Shown one piece after another: positions 8,317 to 16,182 of a DNA stretch of 64,000 nt. The notes under the pieces were generated by a model that was not told the DNA's origin, did no database searches, and saw nothing but the letters and a program-made list of their open reading frames with translations. The first letter of the stretch is position 1. Each line of letters starts with the position of its first letter. Made by a program: the position numbers and the translations under genes. The DNA comes from Faecalimonas sp. (lineage in GTDB: Bacteria > Bacillota > Clostridia > Lachnospirales > Lachnospiraceae): contig JAHHTN010000001.1 of NCBI GenBank assembly GCA_020024645.1, positions 1 through 64,000 of the forward strand, in the 5' to 3' direction.

Positions 8317-9951
8317 CTATCTTTCCATTAACTCTTCTGCAATATTTCTTGCATGATCAGAAATTCTTTCTAAACAGACAAGTGTATCTAAAAATACAAT
8401 TCCCGCTTCAGCATTACATTCATTATTTGCCAAACGCTTAATATGTTTCGTACGCAACATAAATTCAAGTTGATCCGTTTGTCTTTCTTTTTCAATAACT
8501 TTCAATGCTTTTTCTCGACTGTTTTCTTCAAATGCTTCTATAGCATACTCATAACTCTTTGCACAGACATCCAACATTTCTTTAATTCCTTTTGTACCCA
8601 TATCAGAAAACTTCAATTTCTTTTCTTTCAATGTTTCTGCAAATTCAGATATGTTTTCACAGTAATCACTAATTCTCTCCATATCAGATACAATCTGTAA
8701 TAAATGTGCTACTTCTTGATGTTCTTTCTCACTCACCTGTAAAGATGAAATCTTAATCGCATAAGTTGTTATTCCAGCAGTCAGTTTATCTACTATGCTT
8801 TCTTCTTCTTTTAATGCCTTAATATCATCATTACTCAATGTAAATAGCACCGTTTTAGCTTTTTCTAAGGAATCCATAACAATACGTCCCATACGATTTA
8901 CTTCTGTAATTGTAGATTGTAAAGCAATGCTTGGTGTTTCTAACATTCTGTCATCAAGTAGAACTGCTGAATCTTCCTGTGCTGTTTCGTCTACACGGCC
9001 AATTTTCTTAGCCAATTTGATAATCAAGTTTGATACAGGGAACAATAATACTGTTGTACCAATATTGAAAATTGTGTGCACTGTACTAATCTGTGTCTGC
9101 GTAATCATACCTTCTCCCATTACCGGATTGATAACCGTAAAGAAAAGAATTGCTACAACACTAAATAAAATCGTTCCGATTACATTAAACAATAAATGCA
9201 TGAGAGCTGCTGTTTTTGCATTCTTCTTAGCACCAACACTTGATAACATTGCTGTTACACAAGTACCGATATTCTGTCCCATAATAATATAAATTGCTGC
9301 ACTCATTGGAACAAGACCTGCCGCTGCAAGACTCTGTAAAATTCCCACAGAAGCCGATGAACTCTGGATAATCGCTGTTACAGCTGTACCAGCAAGAATA
9401 CCAAGAATCGGATTCTTTCCTAATGTAACAAAAATCTCGCAGAATGCCTGAGAATCCTTAAGCGGTGAAACTGCTGTTGACATCGTAGAAATGCCGACAA
9501 ATAAAATACCAAATCCGATAATAATACTCGCAACTTCCTTAGATGAATGCCTTTTACCTGTTAACATGATAATTACACCAATAATAATTGCAATCGGTGC
9601 AAGTGTTGTAGGACTTAGCATCTTCGCCCATTCCACACTTGAAACAAGCCATCCTGTTACTGTTGTGCCGATATTCGCACCCATGATTACTCCCATAGCC
9701 TGTCCTAAATTCATAATTCCCGCATTTACAAATCCGACAACCATAACTGTAGTTGCCGACGAACTTTGGATAACTGCCGTAATCAATGCTCCAAGCAATA
9801 CTCCAAAAAATTTGTTCTTCGTTAGTACTTCTAACAATGATTTCATCTTATTTCCGGCTGCATTCTCAAGTCCCTGAGCCATAATCTGCATACCGTAAAT
9901 AAACATTCCCAATCCACCTACAAAAGGGATAATAATGTCTGTATAACTCAT
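8317..9951 (-). CDS. Na/Pi cotransporter family protein with PhoU-like C-terminus
   Basis: A 544-aa NptA/YjbB-type transporter. Two copies of the family's glutamine-serine motif are visible (AVIQSSSATTVMVVGF near 70 and AIIQSSSASVGILQSL near 190), within about eight membrane helices. Residues after about 340 form a helical PhoU-like domain with two repeats. It should move phosphate with sodium across the inner membrane, with the PhoU part gating or sensing. The start at 9951 is chosen over 9990 because AGGAGG lies 6 nt before this ATG. It sits after spoVAE but is separated by about 85 nt. Confidence 0.9.
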   Translation of the reverse strand: MSYTDIIIPFVGGLGMFIYGMQIMAQGLENAAGNKMKSLLEVLTKNKFFGVLLGALITAVIQSSSATTVMVVGFVNAGIMNLGQAMGVIMGANIGTTVTGWLVSSVEWAKMLSPTTLAPIAIIIGVIIMLTGKRHSSKEVASIIIGFGILFVGISTMSTAVSPLKDSQAFCEIFVTLGKNPILGILAGTAVTAIIQSSSASVGILQSLAAAGLVPMSAAIYIIMGQNIGTCVTAMLSSVGAKKNAKTAALMHLLFNVIGTILFSVVAILFFTVINPVMGEGMITQTQISTVHTIFNIGTTVLLFPVSNLIIKLAKKIGRVDETAQEDSAVLLDDRMLETPSIALQSTITEVNRMGRIVMDSLEKAKTVLFTLSNDDIKALKEEESIVDKLTAGITTYAIKISSLQVSEKEHQEVAHLLQIVSDMERISDYCENISEFAETLKEKKLKFSDMGTKGIKEMLDVCAKSYEYAIEAFEENSREKALKVIEKERQTDQLEFMLRTKHIKRLANNECNAEAGIVFLDTLVCLERISDHARNIAEELMER

Positions 9952-10037
9952 TGATTTCCTCCTCAAAAAGTCAATTATTAACTTTTTCATTTTCTTGCGT
10001 CCTTTTTACCATAACATTATATTCTAGTAAAAACAAC

Positions 10038-10394
10038 TTATTTTTTCATTTTTGGTTCAAAAATCAATGATGCACCATATCCAAAAATCAATGCCGAAGA
10101 GGTTCCAACAGCTGCTGCCTTTAGTCCTCCCATGAATGTTCCGATAAATCCATACTCTTGAATTGCCTCTTTTATCCCTTTCCACAAAACATTCCCAAAT
10201 CCTACAAGCGGAACACTCGCACCAGCTCCCGCATAATTCTGGAAAGGTTCATAGATATTAAAAAATCCTAGAACAACCCCTAAACAGACGAGAAGTACCA
10301 TAACTCTTCCAGGCATAAGTTTTGTTCTATCCAATAAAATTTGTACAATCGCACATATTAGTCCTCCGACCCAAAATGCATTTATATAGTCCAT
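10038..10394 (-). CDS. spoVAE: Stage V sporulation protein AE
   Basis: A 118-aa multi-helix membrane protein of the SpoVAC/SpoVAE family, last gene of the spoVA operon. It forms part of the channel that loads dipicolinic acid into the forespore and releases it at germination. Several hydrophobic helices and the GFGNVLWKGIKEAI segment match the family, and the P-x-x-GFGN core is shared with the SpoVAC product. ATG 10394 is chosen because AGGAGGAG directly precedes it, right after the spoVAD stop; a longer start upstream would overlap spoVAD. Confidence 0.93.
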   Translation of the reverse strand: MDYINAFWVGGLICAIVQILLDRTKLMPGRVMVLLVCLGVVLGFFNIYEPFQNYAGAGASVPLVGFGNVLWKGIKEAIQEYGFIGTFMGGLKAAAVGTSSALIFGYGASLIFEPKMKK

Positions 10395-10405
10395 TTTTCT
10401 CCTCC

Positions 10406-11410
10406 TTAACAATGTTCCAGCACAATACCATGAGCTATCCCCGGAACACTTTCCCCTTCATTAAAACTTACCGTGGACATCAAAGCACCTGTTGGTACAA
10501 ACAAAACTCTTCTCCATTCCCCGCTGTCCAATTTAGGCAAAATATAGGCGGATAGAGTGGTTGCCGCACAACCACAGCCACTCCCTCCAGCATGTGTACC
10601 TTGTGTTTTTTGATCAAAAATTCGCATTCCACAATCCATGTGTATATTTCTTATATCCCTCCCCCGCTTTTTTACCAAATCAAACAAAATACTTTGCCCA
10701 ACATATCCTAAATCCCCTGTAATGATTCTATCGTAATCTATTTCATTTCGCTCAAAATCTTCCAAATTTTGCACAATCGTGTCACATGCTGCTGGTGCCA
10801 TGCACGCTCCCATGTTTTGTGAATCTTTTAGTCCATAATCCACAATTTTCCCTACCGTTACACCAGTTATCCTCACATGACTTTTCCTTGTCCCCACAAG
10901 AAATGCTCCGCTCCCTGTTACTGTCCAATGTGCAGACAACGGTCTTTGATTGGCATATCCCAAAGGAAAACGAAATTCTTTTTCCGCACTTCCAAAATGA
11001 CTCGAAGTAACTGCAAGCATAAATTCTCCATATCCTCCTGCCACTGCCATGGCAGCCAGCGCAAGAGCCTCCCCCGATGTTGAACATGCCCCATATAGTC
11101 CAAACATAGGAATATGCAGTTCCTCCGTTCCCATACTTGTGGCCACTCCTTGTCGCAACAAATCTCCCCCATATAAATACCTAACTTCCTTTGGTCTTAC
11201 TCTCGCCTTTTTTAGTGCCAAAAGACATGCTTTTTTTTGCATAGTACTCTCAGCCAATTCCCAAGTTTGCTCTCCAAATAAATCATCATCTCCAACAATA
11301 TCAAATTTATTTCCAAGAGGCCCTTCCCCCTCTTTTTTCCCTACAATAGAACCGCTACTGATTAAATATGGCGCTTTTTCAAACTGAATACTCTGACTTC
11401 CCTTTATCAT
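10406..11410 (-). CDS. spoVAD: Stage V sporulation protein AD
   Basis: A 334-aa soluble thiolase-fold protein that binds dipicolinic acid for uptake into the forespore. It shows the family's thiolase-like segments (MFGLYGACSTSGEALALAA near 114-132, and GAHAGGSGCGC-like glycines near 275-285). Length is normal. It lies one nucleotide after the spoVAC stop codon and just before spoVAE, the conserved AC-AD-AE order. Confidence 0.95.
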   Translation of the reverse strand: MIKGSQSIQFEKAPYLISSGSIVGKKEGEGPLGNKFDIVGDDDLFGEQTWELAESTMQKKACLLALKKARVRPKEVRYLYGGDLLRQGVATSMGTEELHIPMFGLYGACSTSGEALALAAMAVAGGYGEFMLAVTSSHFGSAEKEFRFPLGYANQRPLSAHWTVTGSGAFLVGTRKSHVRITGVTVGKIVDYGLKDSQNMGACMAPAACDTIVQNLEDFERNEIDYDRIITGDLGYVGQSILFDLVKKRGRDIRNIHMDCGMRIFDQKTQGTHAGGSGCGCAATTLSAYILPKLDSGEWRRVLFVPTGALMSTVSFNEGESVPGIAHGIVLEHC

Positions 11411-11411
11411 T

Positions 11412-11873
11412 TTATAATGTCACCCCCGATTTAATTAGCAAATAGTATACAACCCCTAAAATCCAAGAAGTCACAATACCATATAAAATCACCGGTCCTG
11501 CAATCGTAAAAATTTTACAACCAATACCAAAAATCTGCCCTTCTTTTTTATACTCAATAGCCGGTGCTGCTACCGAATTTGCAAATCCCGTTATTGGTAC
11601 AAGTGCTCCTGCTCCTCCCCAGTTTGCGATTTTGTAATATACATTAAATCCAGTCAAAAGTACACTTAAAAACACAAGAGTTACTGATGTCCATGCTCCA
11701 CTTATTTCTTTAGATAAGCCTTGTTGATTACAATAATTTAAAATCATCTGACCAATCACACATATTGCTCCTCCTGTTACAAAGGCCTTCGCCATATTCG
11801 TCCATACATTGTGTACCGGTGTTTTTTCTTTGACATATTGTTCATATGCCTTTTCTTTCTTTTCTCTTTCCAT
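11412..11873 (-). CDS. spoVAC: Stage V sporulation protein AC
   Basis: A 153-aa membrane protein with about four helices and a soluble, charged N-terminus (about 1-25). In Bacillus SpoVAC behaves as a mechanosensitive channel for dipicolinic acid. The segment GAGALVPITGFANSV (about 87-101) matches the family and its homologue SpoVAE. It lies between spoVAB and spoVAD with short gaps. Confidence 0.94.
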   Translation of the reverse strand: MEREKKEKAYEQYVKEKTPVHNVWTNMAKAFVTGGAICVIGQMILNYCNQQGLSKEISGAWTSVTLVFLSVLLTGFNVYYKIANWGGAGALVPITGFANSVAAPAIEYKKEGQIFGIGCKIFTIAGPVILYGIVTSWILGVVYYLLIKSGVTL

Positions 11874-11885
11874 ATCATTTCCTTT

Positions 11886-12302
11886 CTACCATCCTTGGAA
11901 AAAGAACAGACATGCTCCAATTCCTTTTCCAAGCGCTATACTCAATATAATATAAGGAATTCCTTTTAAAATTTTGACTCTCCTAATAAAAATAGGAAAT
12001 ACATTTAAAATTTCAGCCAACGCCATCGACCAACAACCGACAAAAACACCTGCAAACATTCCAAATAACATTAAAATTCCAATTCCTACAGGCAATGAAA
12101 TTTGATAGATAAAGAAAATATTCCCAAGTATCCCGCCGAGTGCTACACTTGTCTCATATAAGAGAATATGTTTTGCCGTATGTGTTCTATCGGCAAAATC
12201 CGATACAACTCCCAAACTGACTACAAACGAAAACAATCCCCCCGCAACTGTCACTCCCGCGCTAAGTCCGATAAGTGCCAGCAGAAGTTGCCTTACCCAC
12301 AT
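11886..12302 (-). CDS. spoVAB: Stage V sporulation protein AB
   Basis: A 138-aa membrane protein, close to the length of Bacillus SpoVAB. It has four hydrophobic segments and the LIGLSAGVTVAGG start of the family. I place the start at ATG 12302, preceded by AAAGGAGA, because the resulting N-terminus aligns with known SpoVAB; an ATG at 12335 would add 11 basic residues. It overlaps the 3' end of spoVAA by 41 nt, so translation is probably coupled. Confidence 0.88.
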   Translation of the reverse strand: MWVRQLLLALIGLSAGVTVAGGLFSFVVSLGVVSDFADRTHTAKHILLYETSVALGGILGNIFFIYQISLPVGIGILMLFGMFAGVFVGCWSMALAEILNVFPIFIRRVKILKGIPYIILSIALGKGIGACLFFFQGW

Positions 12303-12927
12303 CCAGTTCTTTCTCCTTTCGCGAATAATTTTCAATCAACGTTGTCTGTATATCATTTTCATATAAACGCATTTCCACCTCCATCGGTGTCGGGTCTACA
12401 CTGAATTTTTTCTTTCCGAAGTGATTGAAGAAAATGAGTATCCCTACAATCACTCCCACACAGTACGTTAGTTCTAACACAGTAAATCCATTGCTTTGTT
12501 TTCCCATAAGTAATGTATAAATCTGTCCAAACAATTTTGTTGTTTCCACATCATTGTTAAACGCCATAATAGAAAATGCTGCCCCAACAAACGTAATCAT
12601 AGTGACACCAATTACCTTTATCCCATGTACAAATTTATTTGGTGTTTTCTCATCTTCGCAAGTAATAATCACATCTTCTTTACCCATATTTTCAATATCT
12701 ACATTTGGATATTGCCTGTGTATACATTCAATAATTTTCAAAATAGAAACAACATATCTGTGTTTTCCATCATCCTGTATTTTAAATAACTTTAGTGCTT
12801 TTATCTTTGGTATCATTTCCACATTTGCACATTCGATGGAAAGAATATCGCCAAGAGTAACTTCTCTTTTCGTAACTTCCACATTTTGCTCTCCTTTGAT
12901 ATATATCGTTTCTTTTGTTATTGCCAT
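12262..12927 (-). CDS. spoVAA: Stage V sporulation protein AA
   Basis: A 221-aa protein with a soluble N-terminal domain (about 1-115) and two membrane helices in the second half (about 120-145 and 160-182), as in Bacillus SpoVAA. It is needed with the other SpoVA proteins for dipicolinic acid movement. Its ATG lies within the stop region of a 51-aa ORF (10-nt overlap), and its 3' end overlaps spoVAB, so the whole set looks translationally coupled. Confidence 0.9.
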   Translation of the reverse strand: MAITKETIYIKGEQNVEVTKREVTLGDILSIECANVEMIPKIKALKLFKIQDDGKHRYVVSILKIIECIHRQYPNVDIENMGKEDVIITCEDEKTPNKFVHGIKVIGVTMITFVGAAFSIMAFNNDVETTKLFGQIYTLLMGKQSNGFTVLELTYCVGVIVGILIFFNHFGKKKFSVDPTPMEVEMRLYENDIQTTLIENYSRKEKELDVGKATSAGTYRT

Positions 12928-13073
12928 AGGTGACTCACCCCTGTAATAAGAACTCCCTTATCAATCCTTTCTGCTGGTCTTACATCCGAAAAATAGTAGA
13001 CAAGTCCAACCGCTAGCGCAAGTAATACAACACAAAATAAGCATACCCGCACTTTTTTTCTTTCTCTTTCCAT
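12918..13073 (-). CDS. 51-aa single-pass membrane protein leading the spoVA operon, function unknown
   Basis: An ORF of 51 codons beginning MERERKKVRV. It has a basic N-terminus, one strong membrane helix (about 9-28) and a 23-residue tail ending GVSHLWQ, so topology is probably N-in. GAGGTG lies 6 nt before the ATG. The last ten bases are shared with the spoVAA start (ATGGCAATAA), a strong sign of coupling. A sigma-G-type promoter lies 27 nt upstream. I do not recognise the family; a forespore membrane role alongside the SpoVA channel is inference. It was too short for usual ORF cut-offs. Confidence 0.7.
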   Translation of the reverse strand: MERERKKVRVCLFCVVLLALAVGLVYYFSDVRPAERIDKGVLITGVSHLWQ

Positions 13074-13099
13074 ACATTACACCTCGCTTTCCTATGCAT

Positions 13100-13128
13100 T
13101 AGTATGGTTTTTTTGAAAAAAATTATAC
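13100..13128 (-). promoter_or_regulatory. Sigma-G-type (forespore) promoter of the spoVA operon
   Basis: On the minus strand GTATA (13128-13124) and CATACTA (13106-13100) are separated by 17 nt. These match the Bacillus sigma-G consensus (GHATR, 17-18 nt, CATWMTA) at every position. It lies between the sigF stop and the 51-aa ORF, where a forespore promoter for spoVA is expected. The spacer is a run of seven T, C, and seven A. Confidence 0.7.
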
Positions 13129-13143
13129 GCAGGTATGCTTTTG

Positions 13144-13857
13144 CTATATTTTTCCCCTCAAATTTCTTAAAATTTTCTTTTCTAGTCGAGATACCTGTAC
13201 CTGTGACATTCCCATTATTTTTCCTATCTCCGACTGCGTCTTATTTGCAAAATATCGCATATAAATCAATTGTCGCTCTTCTTTTTCTAACTGTTCCAAC
13301 AACTGTTTCAGCAACATATGATTTAATATTTTTTCTTCCTGTCCCTCTTTTTCTTCCAACTTGTCCATTAGTTGTATTTCATTTCCATCTTTCTGATAAA
13401 TCGGTTTATGTAAAGATTCTACCTCTCCGCCAGATTCCAATGCTAAGACAAGTTCTTCTTTTTCTACCTTTAATTTCTTTGCAAGTTCTTCTACTGTTGG
13501 TTCTCTATTCAAACATTCTTTCATCTCTTCCTTTGTCAAATACGCTTTATATGACAATTCTTTTAATGATCGACTTACTTTTATTATACTATCATCTCGC
13601 AAAAATCTCTTAATTTCACCGGAAATCATGGGAACAGCATACGTTGAAAATTTCACCTCATATGATAAATCAAATTTATCAATAGCCTTCAATAATCCAA
13701 TACTACCAATTTGAAATAAATCTTCTGGATCCGTCCCTCTTCCATAAAAACGTTTGACTACACACCATACAAGCCCTACATTTTCTTCTACTAACTGTGT
13801 TCTCGCTTTTTCATCTCCTTCGTGTGAACGTTTGATTAAAGCGATTGTGTGTTCCAT
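13144..13857 (-). CDS. sigF: RNA polymerase sigma-F factor, forespore-specific
   Basis: A 237-aa sigma-70-family factor with regions 2 (DLFQIGSIGLLKAIDKFD, about 46-63, and FSTYAVPMISGEIKRFLRDD), 3 and 4 (a helix-turn-helix in QSEIGKIMGMSQVQVSRLEKK near the C-terminus). It drives early forespore transcription and is held inactive by SpoIIAB. Identity rests on sequence plus the spoIIAA-spoIIAB-sigF order. Its ATG overlaps the spoIIAB 3' end by 22 nt. Confidence 0.96.
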   Translation of the reverse strand: MEHTIALIKRSHEGDEKARTQLVEENVGLVWCVVKRFYGRGTDPEDLFQIGSIGLLKAIDKFDLSYEVKFSTYAVPMISGEIKRFLRDDSIIKVSRSLKELSYKAYLTKEEMKECLNREPTVEELAKKLKVEKEELVLALESGGEVESLHKPIYQKDGNEIQLMDKLEEKEGQEEKILNHMLLKQLLEQLEKEERQLIYMRYFANKTQSEIGKIMGMSQVQVSRLEKKILRNLRGKI

Positions 13858-14297
13858 GCAGACCTTCCTTTTCCGATTATTTTTTCCATTTTTACCGTTG
13901 TTCCTTCTCCTACAACAGAAGAAACCTCTACCTTATCCATAAAGGCTTCCATAAAAGCAAATCCCATTCCAGAACGTTCTAATTCTGGTTTTGTTGTAAA
14001 TAACGGTTCCATCGCTTTTTCTACATTTTCGATTCCTTTTCCTTTATCACAAATTTCTACATATATCGTTTTCCCTTTTGTAAGACAACGAATTTCTATT
14101 TTTTTTATTTCGTTCTCATACCCATGGATAATCGAATTAGTCACCGCCTCTGAAATCGCTGTTTTCACATCTGCTACTTCCTCAAGAGTAGGATTTAACT
14201 GCGTCATAAAAGATGCTACCGCCACCCTTGCAAATCCTTCATTTGCAGAACAACTGTCAAAAATCAATTTCATTTCATTTGTGTCTTTCATATACAT
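13836..14297 (-). CDS. spoIIAB: Anti-sigma F factor SpoIIAB (serine kinase)
   Basis: A 153-aa GHKL-fold protein that binds sigma-F and phosphorylates SpoIIAA. The N box EAVTNSIIHGYEN (about 49-61), the G1 box CDKGKGIEN and the G2 region SGMGFAFME are all present. It overlaps the spoIIAA end by 10 nt and the sigF start by 22 nt. A second in-frame ATG (14291) beginning MKDTNEM aligns well with other SpoIIAB proteins and is an equally good start after GAGGAGG. Confidence 0.95.
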   Translation of the reverse strand: MYMKDTNEMKLIFDSCSANEGFARVAVASFMTQLNPTLEEVADVKTAISEAVTNSIIHGYENEIKKIEIRCLTKGKTIYVEICDKGKGIENVEKAMEPLFTTKPELERSGMGFAFMEAFMDKVEVSSVVGEGTTVKMEKIIGKGRSAWNTQSL

Positions 14298-14605
14298 AGT
14301 TCCTCCTCGTACATATGAATTATTTTCATTACACCTGACATACGCAAAATTTTCTTTAATCTTTCATTCGCATTCATCGCCCAAACTTCCCCACCAAATA
14401 GACAGACTTGCTTATAACGTCCCATAATAACACCTATTCCTGAGCTGTCCATAAAATTTGTGTTCTGAAAGTCAAAAAAAATGTACTTAATATGATTTTT
14501 TTCCACTAACTGATCTGATAGTTTTCTTATTTCCTCTGCATTATGATGATCTAACTCATTTGGAAGACAAATGGTAAGACAATTTTCCTGTATTTGATAC
14601 TCCAT
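14288..14605 (-). CDS. spoIIAA: Anti-sigma F factor antagonist SpoIIAA
   Basis: A 105-aa STAS-domain protein. The phosphorylatable Ser lies in NFMDSSGIG (about 50-58), the conserved site modified by SpoIIAB and restored by SpoIIE. Dephosphorylated SpoIIAA displaces sigma-F from SpoIIAB. It is the first gene of the sigF operon, with AAAGGGG before the ATG. I could not find a convincing sigma-H promoter in the short gap after the preceding terminator. Confidence 0.95.
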   Translation of the reverse strand: MEYQIQENCLTICLPNELDHHNAEEIRKLSDQLVEKNHIKYIFFDFQNTNFMDSSGIGVIMGRYKQVCLFGGEVWAMNANERLKKILRMSGVMKIIHMYEEELCI

Positions 14606-14626
14606 ACTTTTCCCCTTTCTAAAACA

Positions 14627-14661
14627 AAAAGACAGAAAAAGAATTCCTTTTTCTGTCTTTT
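14627..14661 (-). terminator. Terminator between the TPR-protein gene and the spoIIA operon
   Basis: A perfect 15-bp stem (AAAAGACAGAAAAAG with its complement, 5-nt loop) follows the TPR gene stop at 14671 and is followed on the minus strand by TTTTTGTTTT. It isolates spoIIA from upstream transcription. Confidence 0.85.
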
Positions 14662-14670
14662 GTAAATTTT

Positions 14671-16011
14671 CTATTCTTCTGTCTCTGTATTGCTCTCTCC
14701 ACTCGTAGCAGTTCCTGTCAAAGCTTGCTGGGCTTGACTTGCTAATTCTGTATTCGGATATAATTCCGAAACACGTTTATACGTTGTCTTTGCTTGTTCT
14801 GTTTTTCCTGCTTTTTCATAAGATTTCGCTAAATTTAAAAGTGCTTTTCCACCTTCATATCCCTCATCAATTGAAGTAACAAATTCCAATGCAGTTACAG
14901 ATGTCGCATAATTTTTGACTTCATAATTTCTAAGAGCAAGACGGTATTTTTTTGCACAAAGTGGTGAAACATATTCATCATAAATCTTATCATATACAGC
15001 AACTGCTGTATCACCAAGAGCATCTTTTTTAACTGCTTTCAATTCTTTCGCAAGTGACTCTTTACTATATCCTGATGATTTACTATGCTCATATACACTG
15101 AGCAATGCTTCATAACTTGTCTTAGTCGCCTCTGCTGTTGCCTGTGCTTCTTCTGTCTTTTTATTTGTATCTTTATAACCTTCAATTTCCTTTTTTAAGG
15201 CGCTAATTTCTGCATTTTTCCCGGAAATTTGATCACTATACTTCACAATTTCTTTATTTAACTTATTCATTTTCATCTGATTTGTTGATGGAACAATTAA
15301 AAACCATACAACTGCTGCCCCAACAACAATTCCTATAAGAATATTGATAATCGTTGCCATCGCCCCATTATCCTTTACTTCTGCTGCTGGCTGAATAATT
15401 GTTTCATTTCCTAAATTGTAAGTAACTGTTTGGTCATTTTCCTCTTTTGCTTTTGCAATTTTTTTACTAATTCTTGACAATTCATGTAAATAGCGAAGCG
15501 TTGTTTCATTTGTTGTATCAATTCTGTGTGCTCGCTTTAATATTTGTTTTGCCTTTGCATATTGTTCTGTTTGTAAATATAATAACGCTAAAAGTTGAAG
15601 TGCTTTTAAGAATGTTGGATGTGCAGCCACTACTTTTTTCAACTGAATTAAAGCTAAATCTTCACCATCTTGCAAGCAATAATTTAAACATTGATTATAT
15701 TTTTTTATCGCATTATTTATTGTATCTAGTTCACCTGCAGATTCCTGCACTTTTTTAATATAATAGTCTGCAATGTTTTCATGGTTTTTAAAATTCTTAC
15801 TAATAATCCATTCTACAAGAGCCTCGGCAATTTCTCCCTTTGCATAACATACAAGTCCTAAAAGGTTTCTTGCCGCAACATTCTCCCGATTGTATTGTAA
15901 ACTTTTTCTTAATGATATTGTCGCTCCTGACAAATCATGAATTTTTGCTTTTGCTAATCCATCATTATACCAATAATTCGATTGATAGATAAGTTTCTTT
16001 GTATATTCCAC
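14671..16011 (-). CDS. Membrane-anchored tetratricopeptide-repeat protein, function unknown
   Basis: A 446-aa bitopic protein. An N-terminal TPR block (about 1-185) is followed by one membrane helix (MATIINILIGIVVGAAVVWF, about 219-238), a coiled coil (about 245-300) and a C-terminal TPR-like domain ending in an acidic Ser/Thr-rich tail. With no signal peptide, the N-terminal TPRs should be cytoplasmic and the C-terminal ones outside. It starts with GTG. It follows a 45-aa ORF and folC. TPRs suggest a protein-binding scaffold, possibly in envelope assembly; no specific function can be given. Confidence 0.75.
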   Translation of the reverse strand: MEYTKKLIYQSNYWYNDGLAKAKIHDLSGATISLRKSLQYNRENVAARNLLGLVCYAKGEIAEALVEWIISKNFKNHENIADYYIKKVQESAGELDTINNAIKKYNQCLNYCLQDGEDLALIQLKKVVAAHPTFLKALQLLALLYLQTEQYAKAKQILKRAHRIDTTNETTLRYLHELSRISKKIAKAKEENDQTVTYNLGNETIIQPAAEVKDNGAMATIINILIGIVVGAAVVWFLIVPSTNQMKMNKLNKEIVKYSDQISGKNAEISALKKEIEGYKDTNKKTEEAQATAEATKTSYEALLSVYEHSKSSGYSKESLAKELKAVKKDALGDTAVAVYDKIYDEYVSPLCAKKYRLALRNYEVKNYATSVTALEFVTSIDEGYEGGKALLNLAKSYEKAGKTEQAKTTYKRVSELYPNTELASQAQQALTGTATSGESNTETEE

Positions 16012-16032
16012 CTTGTTTCTCCCCGCAATCTT

Positions 16033-16170
16033 TTACTTTGTTTGCTGTTGCATCATTTCACGCAAAATATCTGTCATATCTGTTAAATCCTCCTGATACA
16101 CTGCGTCTTCAATCTGCTCTACTTCTAAACTCGGTTTAAATTTCTTGATTTCTTCTTCAAAATTTAACAT
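16033..16170 (-). CDS. Small acidic protein (45 aa), function unknown
   Basis: A 45-codon ORF starting MLNFEEEIKKFKPSLEVEQ, preceded by a near-perfect GGGAGGA at a 6-7 nt distance. It is acidic and probably helical, with no membrane segment. It lies 12 nt after folC and 21 nt before the TPR membrane protein, in the same direction, so the three look cotranscribed. Its charge and helical nature could suit a partner for the TPR domain; that is inference only. Confidence 0.6.
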   Translation of the reverse strand: MLNFEEEIKKFKPSLEVEQIEDAVYQEDLTDMTDILREMMQQQTK

Positions 16171-16182
16171 TTTTCTTCCTCC

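Noticed and set aside
10782-11387. Several overlapping ORFs on both strands inside spoVAD
   Set aside because: Shadows of the spoVAD coding sequence with no supporting signals.
14606-14661. Sigma-H promoter for spoIIAA (AAAGGAATT resembles a -35 box)
   Set aside because: No GAAT-type -10 box lies 11-12 nt downstream, and the motif is part of the terminator hairpin.
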